From Clostridia bacterium (GTDB lineage Bacteria; Bacillota_A; Clostridia; Christensenellales; Aristaeellaceae): a stretch of DNA of 6,113 nucleotides. Shown here piece after piece: positions 1 through 5,733 of the stretch (the stretch's first letter is position 1; each line of letters begins with the position of its first letter). The stretch is from NCBI GenBank assembly GCA_017938785.1, contig JAGBAU010000046.1, forward strand, positions 1 to 6,113, in the 5' to 3' direction. The position numbers and the translations under genes are program-made. The notes beneath the pieces were generated by a model, which searched no databases, was not told the DNA's origin, and worked only from the letters and a program-made list of their open reading frames with translations.

Positions 1-675
1 CAGCCGGTCGCAGCCGGCGGCGATGATGTCCTCCAGCAGGCCCATATCCCCGCACTTCAGGTAGTCAAAGTAACGCTGGGGCACTTCGCTTCCGGGAAGG
101 TCCCCTTCCCTGCCCTGGCCCAGGATGAATTCCTCCAGCCGGGACAATCTGCAGGAGCCGATGCGCAGCTTCCACGTGCGCCGGGACGGATAGAGCAGAT
201 CGATCTGCTCCAAATCCCGCCATTTCTCACGCATGCGGCACATGGTAAAGCGGGTGGACAGAAGCGGCAGGTCAAAGTTCTTTCCGTTGAAGGTACATAC
301 GGAATCAAAGCCTTCCATTCTCCGGGAGAGCCTGTCCAGCATCTCCGCCTCATCGGCGTAATCCTTCATCAGGTACTGCTCCACCACGAAGCGGTCATCC
401 TCGATGAAGCCCACGCCCACCAGGAAGGCAACCGTGCCGGCGCCGCCGGAGAGGCCGGTGGTTTCCGTATCCAGGAACAGGCATTTTCGTATATCGAAGG
501 GACGGCCCTGCCAGCCGATGCGGCGCAGGCCGTCGGCATCCAGATGAAACAGGCGTTCATCCGCAGCCCGGCGATCGCCATAGACAGCCACACCGCCCGC
601 GCGCAAGGGCTTTTTTTCCACCCTCGGAGCGGCGGCGTTGATCGCGTTCAGTTTTGCACGCAGGCCGGACGCCAT
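1..675 (-). CDS. yprB: YprB-like RNase H-fold (DEDD) exonuclease, 3' end outside window
   Basis: The frame is open for 225 codons from an ATG at 675-673 to the window edge with no stop, so the C-terminus is missing. The protein begins MASGLRAKLNAINAAAP. Around residues 66-78 it has the DnaQ-like exonuclease motif I, LFLDTETTGLSGG (acidic D69 and E71). Motif II is FNGKNFDLPLL at 129-139 (D135), followed by IDLLYPSRRTWK at 158-169. That order and the DLLYPSRR segment match the RNase_H_2 / YprB family, where the nuclease domain is usually followed by a helical TPR-like tail; B. subtilis YprB is about 410 residues. The last acidic residue of the DEDD set should lie near or beyond the window edge. 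The family is predicted to cut nucleic acids with two metal ions; the substrate is not established. The start is supported by a GAGGTG ribosome binding site six bases upstream and by a consensus promoter. In B. subtilis the gene sits beside helicase yprA; here the divergent neighbour is an ABC transporter. Confidence 0.88.
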   Translation of the reverse strand, partial: MASGLRAKLNAINAAAPRVEKKPLRAGGVAVYGDRRAADERLFHLDADGLRRIGWQGRPFDIRKCLFLDTETTGLSGGAGTVAFLVGVGFIEDDRFVVEQYLMKDYADEAEMLDRLSRRMEGFDSVCTFNGKNFDLPLLSTRFTMCRMREKWRDLEQIDLLYPSRRTWKLRIGSCRLSRLEEFILGQGREGDLPGSEVPQRYFDYLKCGDMGLLEDIIAAGCDRL

Positions 676-681
676 CCTTCT

Positions 682-687
682 CACCTC
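682..687 (-). promoter_or_regulatory. Ribosome binding site of the YprB-like gene
   Basis: On the minus strand the sequence reads GAGGTG, then six bases, then ATG at 675. It is a near-perfect match to the anti-Shine-Dalgarno complement and fixes the start codon. The predicted transcription start is only one to a few bases upstream, so the leader is very short. Confidence 0.7.
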
Positions 688-695
688 TTCTATTT

Positions 696-724
696 ATTGT
701 AGAGAAACGGACGCAGCTTGTCAA
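696..724 (-). promoter_or_regulatory. SigA-type promoter for the YprB-like gene
   Basis: Reading the minus strand, the -35 box TTGACA (724-719) is a perfect consensus. It is followed by a 17-bp spacer and the -10 box TACAAT (701-696, five of six consensus). The expected transcription start is near 689. That gives a leader of about 14 nt that begins almost directly at the ribosome binding site. The match is among the strongest in the window. Confidence 0.8.
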
Positions 725-727
725 GAG

Positions 728-741
728 CGGGAAATTTGCCG
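728..741. promoter_or_regulatory. Near-palindrome between divergent promoters, possible operator
   Basis: The 14-bp sequence CGGGAAATTTGCCG is symmetric about AAATTT except for one mismatched pair (positions 4 and 11). It lies in the 36 bp between the two divergent -35 boxes (724 and 761), where a dimeric regulator could affect both promoters. No specific regulator is recognised and a short near-palindrome can arise by chance. Confidence 0.25.
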
Positions 742-760
742 AAAATGCGCCCGTTTGCAC

Positions 761-789
761 TTGACACCGGCCGTGCTTCCTTCTATGAT
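761..789 (+). promoter_or_regulatory. SigA-type promoter for the ABC exporter / AEC operon
   Basis: The -35 box TTGACA (761-766, perfect consensus) is followed by exactly 17 bp and then the -10 box TATGAT (784-789, five of six consensus). The expected transcription start is about 796, giving a leader of roughly 31 nt before the ATG at 827. Because the promoter lies downstream of the far-upstream ATG at 638, it argues strongly against that longer reading frame. Confidence 0.82.
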
Positions 790-811
790 GAAAGGTATGA
801 TTTCACAACCC

Positions 812-816
812 GGAGG
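812..816 (+). promoter_or_regulatory. Ribosome binding site deciding the ABC exporter start
   Basis: GGAGG (followed by AAA) lies ten bases before the ATG at 827. It selects this start over in-frame upstream ATGs at 638, 785 (inside the -10 box), 788 and 797, none of which has a comparable ribosome binding site. Confidence 0.75.
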
Positions 817-826
817 AAACCCTTCC

Positions 827-2590
827 ATGCAAAATAAAACCGCTTCCCGCTCAACCTTCCAGTTGCTGCGCAGGTTGGCTCCCTATTTCAAGCCCTACAT
901 GGGCGTGATGGTGCTGGATTTGTTCTGCGCCACGCTGACCACCGTCTGCGATCTGGTTCTGCCGTTGATCGTGCGCTACATTACCAACGCTGCCACCGGC
1001 GGTGCAGCAGCCCTCACCCTGTCCATCGTGCTCAGGCTGGGCGCAGCCTACCTGGTGCTCAGAATCATCGACACGGCCAGCTACTATTTCATGCAGTCCG
1101 TGGGCCACATCATGGCATCCCAGATGGAAGCAGACCTGCGAAAGGATCTGTTCTCCCACTACCAGGCCCTGTCCCATGATTTCTATGATCACACCAAGAT
1201 CGGTCAGCTGATGAGCCGCATCACCAGCGACCTGAACGACATCACCGAATTCGCCCACCACATGCCCGAAGAGGCCCTGATCGTGGTGCTGAAGGTGGCG
1301 GCCGCATTCGTCATCCTGTGCCAGTCCAGCGTGCTTTTGACGGTGATCGTATTTGCTGCGCTGCCGCTGATGGTGTTCTTCTCCAACAAGTTTGCCAAGC
1401 GCATGCGCCGCAGCTTCAAGGATTCCCGCCACGAACTGGGCGAACTGAACGCCCGGGTAGAGGACAGCCTGTCCGGCATCCGCGTGGTGAAGTCCTTTGC
1501 CAACGAAGATATTGAAAAGGAAAAATTCGCCGGCCGCAACGCCATGTTCCTGAAGATCAAGAAGGGCATGTACTTCAATATGGCGGGCTTCCATTCCGTC
1601 ACCCGCCTGTTTGACGGCCTGATGTACATTCTGGTGGTCATCCTGGGCGCAGTGTTCATGCTGAACGGCAGGATTTCCGCGCCGGACCTGGTGGCATATC
1701 TTCTGTATGTGCAGACCCTGCTCACCTCCATCCGCCGCTTCGTGGAATTCACCGAAATGTTCCAGCGCGGCATGACCGGCTTCGAGCGCTTTGACGAGGT
1801 GATTCACGAGCAGCCCACCATCCGCGAAAAGGAAGGCGCTGTGGAGCTTAAGAACGTGACCGGCCGCATCGAATTCGATCACGTGCGCTTCGCCTACGGC
1901 GAGGGACTGGAGAATGTGCTCAGCGATATTTCCCTGAACGTGCAGCCCGGCGAGAGCGTGGCCCTGGTCGGCCCCTCCGGCGGCGGCAAGACCACCCTGT
2001 GCAGCCTGATTCCCCGCTTCTACGATGTGAACGAGGGTTCCGTCCGCATCGACGGCAGGGATGTGCGGGATTTCACCCTGAAGTCCCTCAGAAGCCACAT
2101 CGGCGTGGTACAGCAGGATGTATACCTCTTCTCCGGCAGCGTTCTGGAGAATATCGAGTACGGCAAGCCCGGCGCAACCCGGGAGGAAATCATCGAAGCC
2201 GCCAAGCTGGCCGGCGCCCATGATTTCATCTGTGAGCTGGAAAATGGCTACGACACCTACGTAGGCGAGCACGGCACCCGCCTGTCCGGCGGACAGAAGC
2301 AGCGCATCTCCATCGCCCGCGTGTTCCTGAAGAATCCGCCCATCCTGATCCTGGATGAAGCCACCAGCGCATTGGACAACGAATCCGAGCGCATCGTGCA
2401 GCAGTCCCTGGAAAAGCTGATGCACGGCCGCACCACCTTCACCATCGCCCACCGCCTCACCACCATCCGCAATGCCGACGAAATCCTGGTGCTCACCGAT
2501 GAGGGCATCGTGGAGCAGGGTTCCCACGAGGCGCTGATGGCCAGGGAACACGGCATGTACAGAAAGCTCTATCAACTCTATACCAACTGA
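827..2590 (+). CDS. ABC exporter half-transporter (fused permease and ATPase)
   Basis: The protein has 587 residues, beginning MQNKTASRSTFQLLRRLAPYFKPY, the usual length for an MsbA/BmrA-type half-exporter. The N-terminal half has six hydrophobic stretches near residues 26-48, 64-84, 148-166, 168-186, 262-280 and 284-302, matching a type I exporter membrane domain in the cytoplasmic membrane. The C-terminal ATPase domain is complete: Walker A GPSGGGKT at 382-389, Q-loop Q430 in VVQQD, signature LSGGQ at 486-490, Walker B ILILDE at 506-511, D-loop SALD, and switch histidine H542 in IAHRLTT. All catalytic residues are present, so it should be an active ATP-driven exporter, probably a homodimer because no second half-transporter is in the window. 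The substrate (drug, lipid or peptide) cannot be read from sequence. The reading frame stays open upstream to an ATG at 638, but promoter and ribosome binding site place the start at 827. An AEC permease gene follows after 16 nt. Confidence 0.93.
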   Translation: MQNKTASRSTFQLLRRLAPYFKPYMGVMVLDLFCATLTTVCDLVLPLIVRYITNAATGGAAALTLSIVLRLGAAYLVLRIIDTASYYFMQSVGHIMASQMEADLRKDLFSHYQALSHDFYDHTKIGQLMSRITSDLNDITEFAHHMPEEALIVVLKVAAAFVILCQSSVLLTVIVFAALPLMVFFSNKFAKRMRRSFKDSRHELGELNARVEDSLSGIRVVKSFANEDIEKEKFAGRNAMFLKIKKGMYFNMAGFHSVTRLFDGLMYILVVILGAVFMLNGRISAPDLVAYLLYVQTLLTSIRRFVEFTEMFQRGMTGFERFDEVIHEQPTIREKEGAVELKNVTGRIEFDHVRFAYGEGLENVLSDISLNVQPGESVALVGPSGGGKTTLCSLIPRFYDVNEGSVRIDGRDVRDFTLKSLRSHIGVVQQDVYLFSGSVLENIEYGKPGATREEIIEAAKLAGAHDFICELENGYDTYVGEHGTRLSGGQKQRISIARVFLKNPPILILDEATSALDNESERIVQQSLEKLMHGRTTFTIAHRLTTIRNADEILVLTDEGIVEQGSHEALMAREHGMYRKLYQLYTN

Positions 2591-2606
2591 ACGGAAGTGA
2601 AAACGC

Positions 2607-3539
2607 ATGGAATTGAGCCTGCTTCTGGCCCAGAAAATCGCAGTGATGTTCCTGATGATGTTCTGCGGCTTTATGCTGGTGAAGCTGAAACTGGTGAAAT
2701 CCACGGACAGCCGCATACTGGCCATGATCTGCATGTATGTGGTCATTCCCTGCATGGTGATCGACGCCTTCCAGATTGAATGCACGCCCGAACGCCTGCA
2801 CGATTTCCTGGCGATGATCGCCGCCGCGGCGCTGGCCCACGCCGTGTTTATCGCAACCACGCTGCTGCTGCGCAGGCCCCTGAAGCTTCGGCCCATCGAG
2901 CAGCTCTCCATGGAATATCCCAACTGCGGTAACCTGATCCTGCCGCTGGTGCTTTCGGTATTCGGCGAGGAGATGGTATTCTTCGCCTGCCCCTATGTAT
3001 GCGTGCAAACCCTGATGGTCTGGACCCACGGCAGAATGGTGGTCGCAAACGGCGGCAGGTTTGACCTGAAGAAGATCTTCCTGAATGTCAATGTGATCTG
3101 CACCCTGCTGGGTCTTACCTTCTTCATCACCGGCATCAGGCTGCCGGGCATGATCGCCTCCACCTGCGATTCGCTGGGCGGCATCATCGGCCCCATCAGC
3201 ATGCTGCTCACCGGCATGCTCATCGGCGGCGCGGATTTGAAGAAAATTTTTTCCCAGAAGCACGCCTATCTGATCTGCGCCATGCGCCTGCTGGTCTATC
3301 CCCTGCTGCTGATCCTGGCATTGAAGCTCACCGGCCTCACCCGCCTGGCCTCCGGCCCCGATGTGATGATGATCACCCTGCTGGCCGCCTCCGCGCCCAG
3401 CGCCACCACCGTCACAAACCTGGCCCAGGTGTACAACAGCGACCCTGAAATCGCCGCCACGGTGAATATCATCACCATGCTCTTGTGCATCATCACCATG
3501 CCGGTCATCAACCTGATCTACCAGTTGGTATTGCTGTAA
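2607..3539 (+). CDS. AEC-family (auxin efflux carrier-like) permease
   Basis: The protein has 310 residues, is strongly hydrophobic with about ten likely membrane segments, and matches the length of bacterial AEC transporters (Mem_trans family, BART superfamily). Family-typical features are the YPNCGNLILPL segment at 104-114 (the conserved N..GN..LP), the glycine-rich GPISMLLTGMLIGG stretch at 195-208, and the ASAPSATT segment at 261-268 leading into DPEIAATVNIITMLLCIITMP near the C-terminus. Bacterial members are linked to transport of malate, other organic acids or small metabolites; the substrate here is unknown. The start ATG is preceded by GGAAGTGA (2593-2600), a moderate ribosome binding site. 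It lies 16 nt behind the ABC exporter stop with no terminator between, so it is probably co-transcribed from the promoter at 761-789. The TAA stop lies within the stem of the following terminator. Confidence 0.88.
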   Translation: MELSLLLAQKIAVMFLMMFCGFMLVKLKLVKSTDSRILAMICMYVVIPCMVIDAFQIECTPERLHDFLAMIAAAALAHAVFIATTLLLRRPLKLRPIEQLSMEYPNCGNLILPLVLSVFGEEMVFFACPYVCVQTLMVWTHGRMVVANGGRFDLKKIFLNVNVICTLLGLTFFITGIRLPGMIASTCDSLGGIIGPISMLLTGMLIGGADLKKIFSQKHAYLICAMRLLVYPLLLILALKLTGLTRLASGPDVMMITLLAASAPSATTVTNLAQVYNSDPEIAATVNIITMLLCIITMPVINLIYQLVLL

Positions 3540-3577
3540 AAGAAAAACGCTCCGAAAGGAGCGTTTTTCTTTTACAG
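3534..3577. terminator. Bidirectional intrinsic terminator shared by converging genes
   Basis: A perfect 20-bp inverted repeat (3534-3553 and 3558-3577) surrounds a GAAA tetraloop at 3554-3557. The inner stem is the GC-rich ACGCTCC/GGAGCGT, and the outer stem gives TTTTTCTTTT on both strands, so either transcript ends in a hairpin followed by U residues. The outer seven bases of each arm are CTGTAAA, containing the last Leu codon and the TAA stop of the AEC gene (plus) and of the PHP gene (minus). One element therefore ends both transcription units. Confidence 0.93.
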
Positions 3578-4450
3578 TTTCACCGGGGACAGCCAGGCTT
3601 TCCTGCCCTTATCATCCGTGATCTCGCAGCGGATATAGGTTTCGCCCTCCGCCCTGTGCAGGGGACACACATGTTCGGTCATGTTCTCTCCCACACGACA
3701 GCGGCCGTCCACCCACACCAGATTGGAAGCAAAGGTGCACATGCACACCGGGGAAGTGTGCAGGATCAATTCATCCCCCTCGATCTGTGCATCCAGAATC
3801 TCCGGGCCCTGGCTTGCATAGAAGGAACCTGCCTTCAGCGCCGCAATTACGCCCTCCGGGGTCAGTTCATCCGCCTGAAGCATGATGTAGGATTTCAATT
3901 CTTCTCCTTCGTAGAAATGGCAGTCATCCGCAGCCACCTGGGGAACCACCCATCCATTGGCCGCCGCCACGTCCAGAATCTGGCTGGAATCCGCGCGGGC
4001 TGCGTTCCAGGGTTCACCGGAAAAGCTGTTGTAGACCTCCACGGCGCAGATACCGTTCAGGCTCTTCAGGAATTCCGGCGTATTCAGCGACCATGCCGGA
4101 TGCGCCGCAATCGCCGCACCGCCCCGGGCATTGATGGCGTCAATCAGCATCTGGTAATCCATCCTGCCGCGGGAAAATCCCTGTACCGCCTCCGCATTCG
4201 GAAACACGCCCACCACATGCAGCGCCTGGGTGGAAAGCATATAATCAAATTCCATGCCGGAGAGCACCAGCATATCGCCATACTTCTCCGTGGGCACAGT
4301 ATGCCAATGATCACTGATGACCAGGAAATCATAGCCGTTTTCACTGAACATCTTCTTCACCTGCTCCGGCGTACGGCGGCCGTCGCTGAGGGTGGTATGT
4401 GCATGGGTATTTCCCTTATAAAAGCGCTTGCCCGCATCGATCAGCTTCAT
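3572..4450 (-). CDS. PHP-domain metallohydrolase, CehA/McbA-like
   Basis: The protein has 292 residues from the ATG at 4450-4448 (MKLIDAGKRFYKGN). Likely metal ligands of a complete PHP domain are visible: HAH in NTHAHTTLSDG (H16, H18, with D23), ISDH (D47, H48), E67, H78, AHP (H117), E138 and DDCH (D176, H178). The family hydrolyses phosphoesters or related bonds with up to three metals in the cytoplasm. The C-terminal part, GSFYASQGPEI followed by a beta-rich region ending in DDKGRKAWLSPVKL, resembles the CehA/McbA branch, whose named members hydrolyse carbamates; the substrate here is unknown. Another ATG at 4459 directly abuts the AAGGAG ribosome binding site and is too close to use. The ATG at 4450 is correctly spaced (nine bases) and overlaps the upstream methyltransferase stop as ATGA, implying translational coupling. 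The stop codon sits in the shared terminator stem. Confidence 0.9.
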   Translation of the reverse strand: MKLIDAGKRFYKGNTHAHTTLSDGRRTPEQVKKMFSENGYDFLVISDHWHTVPTEKYGDMLVLSGMEFDYMLSTQALHVVGVFPNAEAVQGFSRGRMDYQMLIDAINARGGAAIAAHPAWSLNTPEFLKSLNGICAVEVYNSFSGEPWNAARADSSQILDVAAANGWVVPQVAADDCHFYEGEELKSYIMLQADELTPEGVIAALKAGSFYASQGPEILDAQIEGDELILHTSPVCMCTFASNLVWVDGRCRVGENMTEHVCPLHRAEGETYIRCEITDDKGRKAWLSPVKL

Positions 4451-5034
4451 TTTCTGCATCTCCTTTTGTTCTTCTTCACCGCAATCAGCAGCGGCGGATC
4501 ACCGCTCTGGTTCAGATAGCAGCGCAGCATGGTATCATATTCCCGTTCATCCAGGTTCTTTGCCCAGTCGAGCAGGGCTTCCCGCTCCCGCGCGCCCTCC
4601 TCATGGCCGGGATAGATGCAGATGGTGAGCAGCCCTTCCTCCTTCAAAACCTCCAGCGCAGCATTCACCGCCTGCAGGGTTGTGGCCGTCTGGGTGGTCA
4701 CGCCGTGGGCCGCGCCGGGCAGCCAGCCCAGGTTGAACATCACCACATCGGCGCTTTGCGCATCCACGTAGCTGCGCATATTCTGATGACCGTCCAGTAT
4801 AAGATCAGCACGGTTTTCCACGCCTGCTTCCGCCAGACGTGCACGGCTTCTCTCCACAGCTTCGGCCTGCACATCAAAGCCGTACACATGCCCCGTTTCT
4901 CCAACAAGCCCGCACAGCCACAGGGCGTCATGGCCGTTGCCCAGGGTGGCGTCTACAGCATGTGCGCCCTCGAACAATGCGCTTTCAATCAATTCAGCCG
5001 CCCAGAAACGGGCGGAGCGGAAATCATTTGCCAA
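4447..5034 (-). CDS. mnmM: MnmM-like tRNA methyltransferase (YtqB family)
   Basis: The protein has 195 residues, close to the roughly 190 of B. subtilis YtqB, and is a class I SAM-dependent methyltransferase. It carries the cofactor motif DATLGNGHD at 28-36, the acidic end of strand 2 in YGFDVQ (D54), GHQNM at 82-86, the family-typical FNLGWLPG at 100-107, TTQTATTLQA near 113-122 and IYPGHEEG at 140-147. These match the rRNA_methylase/YtqB family, in which MnmM adds the final methyl group to make mnm5s2U at tRNA wobble position 34 in Bacillota lacking the methyl-transferring MnmC. The specific function is inferred from family membership. The start codon is TTG (5034-5032), chosen because a strong GGAGG lies eight bases upstream and no in-frame Met occurs before the SAM motif. 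The stop TGA overlaps the downstream PHP start as ATGA. A promoter lies at 5067-5095. Confidence 0.9.
   Translation of the reverse strand: MANDFRSARFWAAELIESALFEGAHAVDATLGNGHDALWLCGLVGETGHVYGFDVQAEAVERSRARLAEAGVENRADLILDGHQNMRSYVDAQSADVVMFNLGWLPGAAHGVTTQTATTLQAVNAALEVLKEEGLLTICIYPGHEEGAREREALLDWAKNLDEREYDTMLRCYLNQSGDPPLLIAVKKNKRRCRK
4460..4464 (-). promoter_or_regulatory. Ribosome binding site deciding the PHP gene start
   Basis: On the minus strand AAGGAG ends immediately before the ATG at 4459-4457 and nine bases before the ATG at 4450-4448. Only the second spacing is usable. The site lies inside the end of the methyltransferase coding region, fitting reinitiation by ribosomes that finish that gene. 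Confidence 0.7.
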
Positions 5035-5042
5035 GGTTTCTT

Positions 5043-5047
5043 CCTCC
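5043..5047 (-). promoter_or_regulatory. Ribosome binding site deciding the TTG start of mnmM
   Basis: The minus strand reads CCGGAGGAAG, with GGAGG eight bases before TTG at 5034. The strength and spacing support a TTG start. Confidence 0.75.
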
Positions 5048-5066
5048 GGTAAAGCTTACTGCAACC

Positions 5067-5095
5067 ATTTTAATACAGTCCAGCCTTTCTGGCAA
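5067..5095 (-). promoter_or_regulatory. SigA-type promoter for the mnmM-PHP operon
   Basis: On the minus strand the -35 box TTGCCA (5095-5090, five of six) is followed by a 17-bp spacer and the -10 box TAAAAT (5072-5067, five of six). The expected start is near 5060, about 26 nt before the TTG start codon. The -35 box begins one base after the T-run of the rubrerythrin terminator, so the new unit starts directly where the previous one ends. A small hairpin sequence CCAG...CTGG (5080-5092) overlaps the -35 box and spacer. Confidence 0.65.
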
Positions 5096-5096
5096 G

Positions 5097-5126
5097 AAAA
5101 ACTCCCGGCGGAATTTTCCGTCGGGA
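5097..5126 (-). terminator. Intrinsic terminator of the rubrerythrin gene
   Basis: The arms at 5116-5126 and 5103-5113 are complementary over 11 bp except for one pair (A opposite C in the minus-strand RNA), with a two-base gap between them. The hairpin core is CCCGACGGAA / TTCCGCCGGG. On the minus strand it is followed by AG and TTTTTCTT. It begins six bases after the rubrerythrin stop codon. Confidence 0.8.
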
Positions 5127-5132
5127 ATGGAT

Positions 5133-5729
5133 TTATCCTCGGGCGAAGGGCGCATATTCCTCGCGGATGTAGTAGCCCTGTTCATGCTGGCAAACGGGGC
5201 ACATCTTCGGCGCCTCGGCAGCCTCAATGATATTGCCGCAGTTCAGGCACACCCAGCGGGTCTTCTGTCCATCGTTTGCAAACAGCTTGCCGCTCTCCAT
5301 CCAGTTGGCCAGCAGGGCGAAGCGTTCGCCGTGGCTCTGTTCAATCTTGGCGATGTTCTCGAAGCTCAGGGCGATTTCCTGGAAGCCCTCCTCCCGGGCA
5401 ATGGCTGCGAATTCGGGATAGACGATATGGTGCTCCTCGTTTTCATTGTGCTGGGCATAGCGCAGCAGGGACAGACTATCGGTATTCAGATCGATGGGAT
5501 AGCCGCCGCTGATGTTCACATTTTCCACACCCGCTTTGCGCATATGTTTGTAAAACACGCCTGCATGCTCATATTCCTGGTCCGCAGTATATTCAAACAC
5601 GCGCTGAATCACCGGCAGCTTTTCGTTCTTTGCATTGCTTGCCGCAAAATAGTAACGGGTACGGGCCTGGCATTCGCCTGCAAATGCCTTCATCAGGTTT
5701 TCAAGGGTCTTGCTCTGGGAAAGATTCAT
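5133..5729 (-). CDS. rbr: Rubrerythrin (di-iron peroxidase with rubredoxin domain)
   Basis: The protein has 198 residues, the usual length of a classical rubrerythrin. The N-terminal ferritin-like four-helix domain carries the di-iron ligands: E19 in FAGECQARTRYY, E52 and H55 in DQEYEH, a Glu in the NENEEH segment near 98, and E130 with H133 in KIEQSH. The C-terminal rubredoxin domain has the Fe(Cys)4 pairs C161-x2-C164 and C177-x2-C180. Such proteins reduce hydrogen peroxide to water in the cytoplasm of anaerobes using electrons from rubredoxin or NAD(P)H-linked partners. The start ATG has a very strong AAGGAGGT ribosome binding site six bases upstream. The gene stands alone, with terminators on both sides. 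I find no convincing SigA promoter; a CATAAT (5756-5751) could be a -10 box but lacks a good -35. The leader region contains an inverted repeat involving the ribosome binding site. Confidence 0.96.
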   Translation of the reverse strand: MNLSQSKTLENLMKAFAGECQARTRYYFAASNAKNEKLPVIQRVFEYTADQEYEHAGVFYKHMRKAGVENVNISGGYPIDLNTDSLSLLRYAQHNENEEHHIVYPEFAAIAREEGFQEIALSFENIAKIEQSHGERFALLANWMESGKLFANDGQKTRWVCLNCGNIIEAAEAPKMCPVCQHEQGYYIREEYAPFARG

Positions 5730-5733
5730 ACTT

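Noticed and set aside
57..593. Two minus-strand frames of 98 and 74 codons at the left edge
   Set aside because: They are off-frame readings of the YprB-like gene, which is the frame carrying the DTETTGLSGG and FNGKNFDLPLL motifs.
638..826. N-terminal extension of the ABC exporter to an ATG at 638
   Set aside because: The extra 63 residues overlap the divergent nuclease gene and the exporter's own promoter (761-789), lack a ribosome binding site and do not look like exporter sequence. The GGAGG and ATG at 827 give a normal family N-terminus.
851..2923. A 690-codon open frame antisense to the ABC exporter and the start of the AEC gene
   Set aside because: It lies opposite well-conserved ABC exporter sequence. 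Its product is a low-complexity mix rich in His, Gln, Ala and Gly with no recognisable domain, as expected when GC-biased codons are read on the opposite strand.
2493..3263. 256-codon antisense frame opposite the AEC permease
   Set aside because: Its product is His/Gln/Asp-rich with no domain, opposite a clear membrane transporter gene.
4451..4459. PHP gene start at the ATG at 4459-4457
   Set aside because: The ribosome binding site directly abuts that ATG with no spacing. The ATG at 4450 has correct spacing and an ATGA overlap with the upstream gene.
3485..4519. 344-codon plus-strand frame opposite the PHP hydrolase
   Set aside because: It runs through the bidirectional terminator and opposite a gene with a full set of PHP metal ligands. 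The product has no recognisable family and is His/Arg-rich in the manner of a shadow frame.
4399..5052. 217-codon plus-strand frame opposite mnmM
   Set aside because: It is the shadow of a recognised methyltransferase gene.
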